DNA of 11,572 nucleotides from Bacteroidia bacterium (lineage in GTDB: Bacteria; Planctomycetota; Phycisphaerae; Phycisphaerales; SM1A02). The DNA is taken from contig JASGCG010000021.1 of assembly GCA_030054235.1 (NCBI GenBank), forward strand, positions 1 through 11,572, given 5' to 3'. Within the stretch, counting starts at the first letter, position 1; each line of letters begins with the position of its first letter. The notes beneath the pieces were generated by a model. It saw only the letters and a program-made list of their open reading frames with translations. It made no database searches and had not been told where the DNA came from. The translations under genes and the position numbers were made by a program. Below are positions 5,380 through 11,572 of the stretch, one piece after another.

Positions 5380-6882
5380 TCAGGACATGGCCATGGTCAT
5401 CAGGAATTCTGCGTTGGACTTGGTCTTGGACAGGCGGCTGCGGAGCAGCTCCATGGCCTCGACCACGTTCATGTCAGCCACCACCTTGCGCAGGCGCACG
5501 ATGAGCTCGTGCTCCTTCGCGTCGAGCAGCAGCTCCTCGCGACGGGTGCCGCTGGCGGCGATGTCGATCGCCGGCCAGACGCGCTTCTCGACGAGCTTGC
5601 GCGTGAGGTGCAGTTCGGCGTTGCCCGTGCCCTTGAACTCCTCGAAGATCACTTCGTCGGCGCGGCTGCCGGTCTCGACGAGCGCCGTGCCGATGATCGT
5701 GAGGCTGCCGCCGTTCTCGATGTTGCGCGCGCTGCCGAAGAACTTCTTGGGACGGATGAGCGCAGCGTTGTCGACGCCGCCCGAGCCGATCTTGCCCGAT
5801 CCGGCGCCTGCGTTGTTGTAGCCACGCGCCAGGCGCGTGATCGAGTCGAGCAGCACGACCACATGGTCGCCAAGCTCCACCATGCGGCGGGCCTTCTCCA
5901 TGACGATGTCGCTGACCTGGATGTGCCGGCTGGCCTCTTCATCGAAGGTGCTCGCGACGACCTCGACCTTGCCCTTGGTGGTGCGCTTGAAGTCGGTCAC
6001 CTCCTCGGGTCGCTCATCGACCAGCAGCACGATCACGTGCACGTCGGGGTGGTTGTGCGTGATCGCGTTGGCGATCTGCTGCAGGATGACGGTCTTGCCC
6101 GTGCGCGGCGGCGCCACGACGAGCGCGCGCTGACCGAAGCCCAGCGGCGTGACCATGTCCATGATGCGCGGCTCCAGCCGCTGCGGCTGCTCGAGGATCT
6201 CGAGGTGGATGCGCTTGTTGGGGTGCAGCGGCGTGAGGTTCTCGAAGGTCGGCAGGTTGTGCAGGCGCTTCGGATCGTGGCCGTTCACCGTGTCGATGCG
6301 CAGGAGCGCGAAGTAGGTTTCGGCTTCCTTGGGCGGGCGCACGAGGCCGCGCACCACGTGGCCGCGGCGCAGGCCCAGCCGGCGGATCTGCGCTGGGCTC
6401 ACGTACACGTCGTCGTCGGAGGGCAGGTACGAGTACTCGGCGCTGCGCAGGAAGCCGTAGCCATCGGGCATGATCTCGAGCGTGCCCTCGGCGAACATCA
6501 GGCCGTGCTTCATCGCCTTGGCCTTCACGACCTCGAAGACGAGTTTGTTGCGCGGCATGCCCACGAGGTCGCCCAGGCCGAGCGCCTTGGCTTCCTTGGC
6601 GAGCTGCTCGGCGGTGAGCTTCTGCAGGCTCGCCGCATCGAGGTTCTCCTTCTTGGCGGCCTCGTACTTCTCCTTCAGCTCGGTGTCGAGCTGCGAGGCT
6701 TCGAAGTCGAGCTGTTCATCGGTGGGCACGCTGGTGCCTGGCAGGATCGCGACGTTCGGTGCCGCGACGATGCCCGCGGGACCACCACCGCCGCCACCAC
6801 CGCCTCCGCCGCCGCCGCTTCCACCACCGCCACTGCCGGAACGACCACGACGACGGCGACGACGACGACCATTGACTTCCAT
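5380..6882 (-). CDS. rho: Transcription termination factor Rho with Arg/Gly-rich N-terminus
   Basis: Rho is a ring-shaped hexameric RNA helicase that ends transcription of untranslated RNA and works with NusG. The 500-residue product (usual about 420) starts MEVNG, seven Arg (6-12), then a Gly/Ser tract (16-34) before the Rho N-terminal helices. The RNA-binding cold-shock-like domain shows DGYGFLRS (140-147) and DDVYVSPAQI (157-166). The ATPase core has Walker A APPRTGKT (257-264), Walker B HVIVLLVDERPEE (282-294), Q-loop DSITRLARGYN (346-356) and R-loop EFKGTGN (415-421). Walker A differs from the E. coli form APPKAGKT, but P-loop Lys263 and Thr264 are kept. I chose the ATG at 6882; a GTG in frame at 6918 would add 12 residues. 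Upstream is coaE (101 bases away). Confidence 0.97.
   Translation of the reverse strand: MEVNGRRRRRRRGRSGSGGGGSGGGGGGGGGGGGPAGIVAAPNVAILPGTSVPTDEQLDFEASQLDTELKEKYEAAKKENLDAASLQKLTAEQLAKEAKALGLGDLVGMPRNKLVFEVVKAKAMKHGLMFAEGTLEIMPDGYGFLRSAEYSYLPSDDDVYVSPAQIRRLGLRRGHVVRGLVRPPKEAETYFALLRIDTVNGHDPKRLHNLPTFENLTPLHPNKRIHLEILEQPQRLEPRIMDMVTPLGFGQRALVVAPPRTGKTVILQQIANAITHNHPDVHVIVLLVDERPEEVTDFKRTTKGKVEVVASTFDEEASRHIQVSDIVMEKARRMVELGDHVVVLLDSITRLARGYNNAGAGSGKIGSGGVDNAALIRPKKFFGSARNIENGGSLTIIGTALVETGSRADEVIFEEFKGTGNAELHLTRKLVEKRVWPAIDIAASGTRREELLLDAKEHELIVRLRKVVADMNVVEAMELLRSRLSKTKSNAEFLMTMAMS
6781..6837 (-). repeat. GGN trinucleotide tract coding Gly/Ser repeat in rho
   Basis: Nineteen consecutive codons of rho encode Gly with three Ser, using varied GGN codons (GGT, GGC, GGA, GGG on the coding strand). 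The variety of codons shows that the run has not arisen by very recent slippage alone, though such tracts can change length. It follows an Arg-rich run at 6847-6867. Confidence 0.75.
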
Positions 6883-6983
6883 GTTGATGCTGCCTTGGTT
6901 GGGATGCGGGTCCTGCACCGTGAACCCCGACGGGGAAGGTGCGGCCTGTGGTGGTGGGACTTGACCCTGACTGGCGGGTGCGC

Positions 6984-7625
6984 CTACGTGCCCTTGGCGT
7001 GGGCGTGCGTGCGGAGGGTGTCCGCCAGCGCCGCCTCGACCCGGGACCGCAACGACTGCGGGTCACCGTCGTTGCAAAGGACATGATGCGCGAGCGCGCG
7101 CTTCTGGTCAAGGGGCCACTGCGCGGCCTCGCGCCGAGCCAGTTCGGCGGCCGGCCACCCCCTGCTGGCGAGCGCCCGGGCCTGGCGGGCCTCGACGGAC
7201 GCCTCCACGAACCAGATGCTGTCGCACTCGGTGTGCAGGCCGACCTCCAGGAGCAGCGGAGCATCGATCACCCGCGCGGGGGCGACCCCAGGATCGGTCG
7301 AGAACATGGCCCGGCGTCGAGCGTGGATCCAGGGATGCACCAGCGCCTCGAGCTGAGCGCGCTCCCCGGGGTCGGCGAAGACGATGGCCGCCAACGCGCC
7401 GCGATCAACCGCACCATCGCGGATCGCACGATCGCCCCACCGTGCCGCGATGGCGCTCACGATGGCCGGATCACGCAGCGCCTGGTGCGCCAGGTCATCC
7501 GAGTCGCACGTGATGCAGCCGAGGTCGGCGAGGATCGATCGCACGGCACTCTTGCCGCTGGCGATGCCGCCCACGAGCCCGATGGTCGGGATCGAGTGCA
7601 CGGCCGCCGCAGAAGGTTCCGTCAT
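6984..7625 (-). CDS. coaE: Dephospho-CoA kinase
   Basis: CoaE phosphorylates the 3'-hydroxyl of dephospho-CoA with ATP, the last step of coenzyme A synthesis, in the cytosol. The 213-residue protein has the P-loop GGIASGKS (19-26), DSD (41-43) at the place of the usual DAD, the HP pair at 97-98, DAPLLLE (121-127, usual DIPLLFE) and the lid segment R164...AQWPLDQKRALAHHVLCNDG ending near residue 187. Length is normal for the family. The ATG at 7625 overlaps the cysS stop codon in the sequence ATGA, which points to translational coupling; longer in-frame starts would lie deep inside cysS. rho follows after 101 bases. Confidence 0.93.
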   Translation of the reverse strand: MTEPSAAAVHSIPTIGLVGGIASGKSAVRSILADLGCITCDSDDLAHQALRDPAIVSAIAARWGDRAIRDGAVDRGALAAIVFADPGERAQLEALVHPWIHARRRAMFSTDPGVAPARVIDAPLLLEVGLHTECDSIWFVEASVEARQARALASRGWPAAELARREAAQWPLDQKRALAHHVLCNDGDPQSLRSRVEAALADTLRTHAHAKGT

Positions 7626-9133
7626 ACGGTGCGCGTCCAGGTCGTGCCCTGCGGGCCGTCCTTGATGGTCACGCCCAGCTCCACGAGCTGTGCGCGGATC
7701 GCATCGCCGGCGGCCCAATCCTTGGCGGCGCGCGCGGCGAGCCGCTGCGCGATGAGCGACTCGACCTTGGCCCGGAAGGGATCGTCGGTGGGCGCCTCGT
7801 GCGCGACGTTGCGATCGAGCACCGCGAGCACGGAGTCCATCCGCGCAAGGGCCGCTCGCTCGGCGTGCGGGCAGCCTGAGGGTTCCTCGCCACAGGCTTC
7901 GTTGAGCGCGGCGATCGCGCGCGCGAGGTTCAGGTCGTCGCAGAGGGCATCAATGAAGGCCTCGAGGGCTCGCGCCATGGGCCCTGGTGCGACCGATGGA
8001 TCGGCGCCACGCGACGCCGCGGCCGCATCGAGCGCCTGCTGCGCGCGCGACCATCGATCGATCATGCGCTGGCAGTCGCGCAGACCCTGCATGGTGAAGT
8101 TCGCGTTGGTGCGGTAGTGGGTGCGCACGAGTTCCAGCCGCAGCGCGGCGGGCGTGACGCCCTTGGCGAAGAGGTCGCGCGCGGTGAAGAAGTTGCCCTT
8201 GCTCTTGGACATCTTCTCGCCCTCGACCTGCAGGTGGCGCGTGTGGAACCAGTGGTTGGCGAACGTCGGCTGGCCGAAGCCGCAGCAACTCTGCGCGATC
8301 TCGCATTCGTGGTGCGGGAAGATGTTGTCCTCGCCACCCGAGTGCAGGTCGATGCGCTCACCCAGGGTCATGGCCGCCATCGCGCTGCACTCGAGGTGCC
8401 ACCCGGGATAGCCAGCGCCCCACGGGCTCGGCCACTTCATGATGTGGTGCTCGTCGGGCTTCCAGAGCATGAAGTCCGCGGGATGCCGCTTCACGGCCTG
8501 GTGCTCGGCGCTGATCCGACCGCCCTCTCCCTCGCGGAGCTGGTCAAGCGTGTTGCCGGAGAGTTCGCCGTAGGCGGGGAACGAGCGGACATCGAAGTAC
8601 ACGACGCCATCGCTCGCGACGTACGCATGGCCGCGCTGGACGAGCCGCTCGACGAGCGCGACCATCTTCGGGATGCATGCGGTCGGTCGAGGCATGAGCG
8701 ACGGATCGGCCGCGGCCTCGATCGCCACCTTCAGGCCGAGCGTGCGCGCGTCCTCGAGGAACCGATCGGCGTAGAAGCCTGCGATGGCGTACGGATCCGA
8801 TGGATCGATCTCGGTCCCGGCAGGCAGCGCGCCTGACTTCTTCGCCTCGGCGATGCGGCGGCCCGCGACGGCCATCTTGTCCTCACCGCCGCCATCGGCG
8901 TTGCCGTCATCGGTCATGTGGCCGACGTCGGTGATGTTCATCACGTGCTGCACGCGGTGGCCGAGCAGTTCGAGCGCCCGTCGCAGCGTGTCGGCATTCA
9001 GGAACGAGCGGAAGTTGCCGATGTGCGCGTCGTCATAGACCGTCGGGCCGCACGAGTAGAACGTGATCGAGCCGGCTGGATCGATGGGAACGACAGGCTC
9101 GATGGCCCGGCGTGCCGTGTTGTAGAGCCTCAT
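7622..9133 (-). CDS. cysS: Cysteinyl-tRNA synthetase
   Basis: Class I synthetase that charges tRNA-Cys. The 503-residue protein opens with the family's typical MRLYNT and shows the HIGH-type motif HIGN (37-40) in YSCGPTVYDDAHIGN, KMSKS (307-311), and four zinc ligands at Cys28, Cys249, His274 and Glu278, matching Cys28, Cys209, His234 and Glu238 of the E. coli enzyme. The extra 40 residues before the second ligand include NITDVGHMTDDGN and an acidic, Gly-rich insertion at about 76-84 followed by EDKM; a related ITDVGHLT form occurs in other bacteria. The C-terminus ends GPQGTTWTRTV, as usual. I prefer the ATG at 9133 on family grounds; the ATG at 9154 would add seven residues and neither has a good Shine-Dalgarno. 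The upstream flippase ends 43 bases away. Confidence 0.96.
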   Translation of the reverse strand: MRLYNTARRAIEPVVPIDPAGSITFYSCGPTVYDDAHIGNFRSFLNADTLRRALELLGHRVQHVMNITDVGHMTDDGNADGGGEDKMAVAGRRIAEAKKSGALPAGTEIDPSDPYAIAGFYADRFLEDARTLGLKVAIEAAADPSLMPRPTACIPKMVALVERLVQRGHAYVASDGVVYFDVRSFPAYGELSGNTLDQLREGEGGRISAEHQAVKRHPADFMLWKPDEHHIMKWPSPWGAGYPGWHLECSAMAAMTLGERIDLHSGGEDNIFPHHECEIAQSCCGFGQPTFANHWFHTRHLQVEGEKMSKSKGNFFTARDLFAKGVTPAALRLELVRTHYRTNANFTMQGLRDCQRMIDRWSRAQQALDAAAASRGADPSVAPGPMARALEAFIDALCDDLNLARAIAALNEACGEEPSGCPHAERAALARMDSVLAVLDRNVAHEAPTDDPFRAKVESLIAQRLAARAAKDWAAGDAIRAQLVELGVTIKDGPQGTTWTRTV

Positions 9134-9176
9134 GCGCTGCACGCGCGCAAGCATAGTGCGCGGACTTGCGGCAGGA

Positions 9177-10718
9177 TCAGTCGCCGACCGGCAGGTGCAG
9201 CCGCTGCGCGAACCGCTTCAAGCCATCGAGACCGGGTTCAGCGACGTTCACGTATGCGGCGCGCAGCGAGGGCACCAACTGCAGTGCGCAAAGCAACATC
9301 AGCGCATAGAGGACGATCGTCACGACAGCAATGATGACGGCACCAGGCCGGGTGTCGAGCACATCGAACGACCTCCCCAAAGACTGACTGACGCTCCATG
9401 CGCCGTACCCAGCAAGGAGGCACGTTGCGGGCCCGATGGTCAGCGCCTCGACCAAGGGACGCGTTCTCAGCCCTGCGGCATGCAGCAGCCAGACGGCGGT
9501 GAAGACCGAACTGACCGTGGTGACGGTACTGACCCCCAATGCAAGACCGAGAGCGGCGGCCGACGGCTCCGTCGCGAGGCTTGTCAGGCCCGACAACATG
9601 GACACCCCGAGCAGCGCGCCGCCGATCACGCTGATCGCGCGCACCAGTTCCGCCATGAGCACCGCGCGAAACTTACGCTCGGCAAGCAGGGGTGTCACCA
9701 GGATTCCCACGGCAACAGGTCCGCTCAATCCGATGCACAGGATGGCGACCAGGCCCGAGGCCTCGGCCCACTTGCCTCCCCACACCACCCGGTCGGCCAG
9801 CGGGAAGGCGATGGCCAAGGCGATGCAGACGGCGGGCACGACGAAGATCACCGTGGTCGCCATGCCCGAGAGGTAGTCCTCACGCGCCGCGGGTTGGGCC
9901 AGAACGCGCGCCGACGCAGGAACGAGGACTCGCTGCAGGGCCACGGTGAGCAGGAGATAGGGCTGGCTGGCGATCGAATACGCGAAGGAGTAGAGCCCCA
10001 GCGCGCCAGTCCCTAGGAAAATCGAACCAATGAAGTAGTCGGCCTGCAGATTGACGGAGTTCAAGACGGCAATGGCGATGACCGGGCCCATCCGACGCAC
10101 CGTCGGGAACCATGACCGGAAGTCGGGCCGGAAGTACTGGAACTTCATCCTGCCCACGATGGCACACAGCACCGCCTCAAGAACGGTGGCAGCGAGCTGC
10201 GGTAGCACGAGTGCGATCGCCCCGTGCCCCCGCCACGCGGTCCAAAGGGCCGTCGAGAACCGGAGAACGCTGCTCGCCAGGAGCACCATAGAGAGCCGAG
10301 AGAAACCAAGATCGGCACTAATGCGCATCTGCGCGAACTGCTGAAACGGGGCGGCAGCCAGCTGGATGCCCAGCACGGCGAGGACGAGCGAAAGCCCCTC
10401 AAGCTGGTACGCACCGGACACCGGCAGTGCCGCAGCCAGGGTGAGCAGCGCACCGAACAGGCCGATGCTCAGACCCACCGTGAACACCGACCTCCCCTGG
10501 GTGCCGAAGTCCTCGGAACGGATGGAGCCGAGGACCATCCATGCACCGCCTCCGCGGAGCGCACCGGTGAACATCTGCACGCCCACGGCCGTCGCGTAGA
10601 CACCGAAGTCCTCCCGTGTCAGGAGCGAGCCAAGCAGCACGCTCTGGGCCAAGCCCAAGCCACGGCTTACGGCCGAGGCCAGGAGGACGAGGTTCAATCC
10701 ACGGCGCGTCTGCGGCAT
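9177..10718 (-). CDS. Polysaccharide flippase-like membrane protein (Wzx/MATE-like superfamily)
   Basis: A 513-residue integral membrane protein with about a dozen or more hydrophobic spans over its whole length. The N-terminal pattern LASAVSRGLGLAQSVLLGSL followed by LTREDFGVYATAVGV is typical of Wzx-type O-antigen flippases and relatives, which move lipid-linked oligosaccharides across the inner membrane; the mid-protein segment NLQADYFIGSIFLGTGALGLYSFAYSIA also fits, with the charged/polar residues seen in that family. Substrate cannot be read from the sequence. The ATG at 10718 has no clear Shine-Dalgarno. It diverges from the O-antigen ligase-like gene and precedes cysS by 43 bases, so cysS may be read from the same transcript. 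I am sure of the superfamily, less of the subfamily. Confidence 0.85.
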   Translation of the reverse strand: MPQTRRGLNLVLLASAVSRGLGLAQSVLLGSLLTREDFGVYATAVGVQMFTGALRGGGAWMVLGSIRSEDFGTQGRSVFTVGLSIGLFGALLTLAAALPVSGAYQLEGLSLVLAVLGIQLAAAPFQQFAQMRISADLGFSRLSMVLLASSVLRFSTALWTAWRGHGAIALVLPQLAATVLEAVLCAIVGRMKFQYFRPDFRSWFPTVRRMGPVIAIAVLNSVNLQADYFIGSIFLGTGALGLYSFAYSIASQPYLLLTVALQRVLVPASARVLAQPAAREDYLSGMATTVIFVVPAVCIALAIAFPLADRVVWGGKWAEASGLVAILCIGLSGPVAVGILVTPLLAERKFRAVLMAELVRAISVIGGALLGVSMLSGLTSLATEPSAAALGLALGVSTVTTVSSVFTAVWLLHAAGLRTRPLVEALTIGPATCLLAGYGAWSVSQSLGRSFDVLDTRPGAVIIAVVTIVLYALMLLCALQLVPSLRAAYVNVAEPGLDGLKRFAQRLHLPVGD

Positions 10719-10891
10719 TCGAGGTGCTGATTATGACCGGATTCGCGACGGTTGGCATCGCAGTCGGCGGCATCTACCCCGAAGGATCCACCATGGCTCG
10801 AACATTGTGATGGATTTCCTTCCAATCGCCCAAGTCATGGACCGGGTTGATTCGATGTTGTAGTGCGCCCGCCTGAAAGGACCGCTGTGAC
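10719..10891. promoter_or_regulatory. Divergent intergenic region between flippase and ligase-like genes
   Basis: These 173 bases separate two genes read away from each other, so promoters for both must lie here or inside the neighbours. I see no convincing paired -35/-10 boxes. The best single element is CATAAT on the minus strand at 10735-10730, 12 bases before the flippase ATG, without a -35 partner. No other gene or repeat stands out. Confidence 0.5.
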
Positions 10892-11572
10892 GTGACCGCA
10901 TTGATCGGAGCCATCTCGACGCTGCTCGTCGTCACGTTGCTCGTCGGAGCCGTGCTGAGGGGCTCCTGGGCGTTCGCCCTCGTGGCCATCATGTTTCCGC
11001 TCGAGCAACTGTTGCAGTCCTCGAATCCGCTGTTCATCCAGGTGCCTTGGCTGTTCAACCTGCTGGTGGGCCTCGCCTGCATGGCCTGCCTGATCCTCAA
11101 GCCCGCGCGAGGGCGCACGTACGAGGCAGCCTTCAACCCCGGGGTCATCGCGGCCAGCCTGCTGGTCATGATGGCATTTGCCTCGCTGCTCTGGAGCCCA
11201 CAGTCGGATGATGCCAGCGCCATCATCAGGTCGTCCCTGCCGCCATTCATTCTCGGAATCATCATCGTGCCCCTGCTGCTGGACGGGTTGGATGACTTCG
11301 AGGAATCGATCCGAGTCATTCTGGTCGCCGGCCCCATCATCGCTGCCGGGATCCTGTTCAACCCAAGTTCGCGCAACGTCTGGGGACGCCTCATCCTCGA
11401 CCTGGGTTCCTTCAAGTCGAGCCCGCTCGCTCTGAGCGAGATGGGGGGCACCCTGGTGATCCTTGCGGTGCTCTTCTCATGGAAGTCATCGCGGGGCCTG
11501 ACGATCAGGTTGACGGCAGCGCTGCTCGGTGCTGCCCTCTTCTTCGCGAGTTCCTCGCGTGGGCAGGTCATC
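10892..11572 (+). CDS. O-antigen ligase/polymerase-like membrane protein, N-terminal part (cut by window edge)
   Basis: The only plus-strand gene. The first 227 residues show about eight hydrophobic spans (roughly 3-22, 25-38, 52-69, 84-101, 115-130, 139-156, 179-196, 205-220), with SLLWSPQSDD after the fourth and FFASSSRGQVI at the window edge. A small-residue/SRG motif at the end of a span is typical of the Wzy/WaaL (O-antigen ligase) family, which joins or polymerises lipid-linked glycans on the periplasmic side. A TGA in frame at 10874 leaves GTG at 10892 as the best start, with GAAAGG at 10875-10880 upstream (11-base spacing, a little long). It pairs logically with the divergent flippase. 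The C-terminal half, with the large periplasmic loop that would settle the family, lies outside. Confidence 0.75.
   Translation, partial: MTALIGAISTLLVVTLLVGAVLRGSWAFALVAIMFPLEQLLQSSNPLFIQVPWLFNLLVGLACMACLILKPARGRTYEAAFNPGVIAASLLVMMAFASLLWSPQSDDASAIIRSSLPPFILGIIIVPLLLDGLDDFEESIRVILVAGPIIAAGILFNPSSRNVWGRLILDLGSFKSSPLALSEMGGTLVILAVLFSWKSSRGLTIRLTAALLGAALFFASSSRGQVI

Noticed and set aside
6781..6837. GGN tract as a microsatellite or CRISPR-like repeat
   Set aside because: It is in frame within rho and explained by a Gly/Ser linker; there are no spacers of constant length.
6883..6918. GTG start at 6918 adding 12 residues to Rho
   Set aside because: The ATG at 6882 is a better start codon with an AAGG upstream, and the extra residues match nothing; it cannot be excluded fully.
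6925..6935. CCCCG-A-CGGGG palindrome between coaE and rho as a terminator
   Set aside because: Only four pairs can form around a 3-base loop and there is no T-run, so chance is likely in this GC-rich spacer.
10730..10735. CATAAT just upstream of the flippase as a promoter for a nearly leaderless message
   Set aside because: No -35 partner at 16-18 bases; a single hexamer is weak evidence. It is mentioned only in the intergenic entry.
10774..11571. Minus-strand open frame of about 265 codons at the right edge
   Set aside because: It is antisense to the plus-strand ligase-like gene, whose product has coherent membrane spans and an SRG motif; the minus-strand product is polar and low in structure.

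Overview
The window reads as chromosomal DNA of a high-GC bacterium, most likely a planctomycete (PVC group, perhaps Phycisphaerae-like). The clues are an archaeal/eukaryotic-type prolyl-tRNA synthetase, an EF-Tu with a strongly altered switch I, a prepilin-type protein with a degenerate H-X9-DG-like tail, and a long Arg/Gly-rich N-terminus on Rho. This placement is an inference from protein features, not from a search.

Almost everything lies on the minus strand. In transcription order (right to left): a polysaccharide flippase (10718-9177), cysS (9133-7622), coaE (7625-6984, ATGA overlap with cysS), rho (6882-5380), a type IV prepilin-like protein (5308-4340), an intrinsic-terminator-like hairpin (4236-4258), tRNA-Thr(GGT), tuf, rpmG, tRNA-Trp(CCA), secE, nusG, an Ala-rich lipoprotein, and the 5' part of proS, cut by the left edge. 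On the plus strand, diverging from the flippase, is the 5' part of an O-antigen ligase/polymerase-like membrane protein (10892 to the right edge). Flippase and ligase-like genes back to back suggest that the right side opens a surface-polysaccharide locus.

The central block tRNA-Thr / tuf / rpmG / tRNA-Trp / secE / nusG is the classical bacterial translation-secretion-transcription cluster. The expected next genes (rplK, rplA, rplJ, rplL, rpoBC) do not follow nusG; a lipoprotein gene and proS stand there instead. Rho and its partner NusG are both encoded here, about 3.4 kb apart, and both carry unusual N-terminal extensions.

Most spacers on the minus strand hold a short GC-rich stem-loop. 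Only the one before tRNA-Thr has a U-tract. No stretch longer than 300 bases lacks a gene. I found no CRISPR array, insertion sequence, integrase, toxin-antitoxin pair or defence system. The window is mainly housekeeping; its interest lies in altered conserved residues (EF-Tu, L33), N-terminal extensions, and the arrangement of intergenic hairpins. I cannot point to a convincing new multi-gene system.
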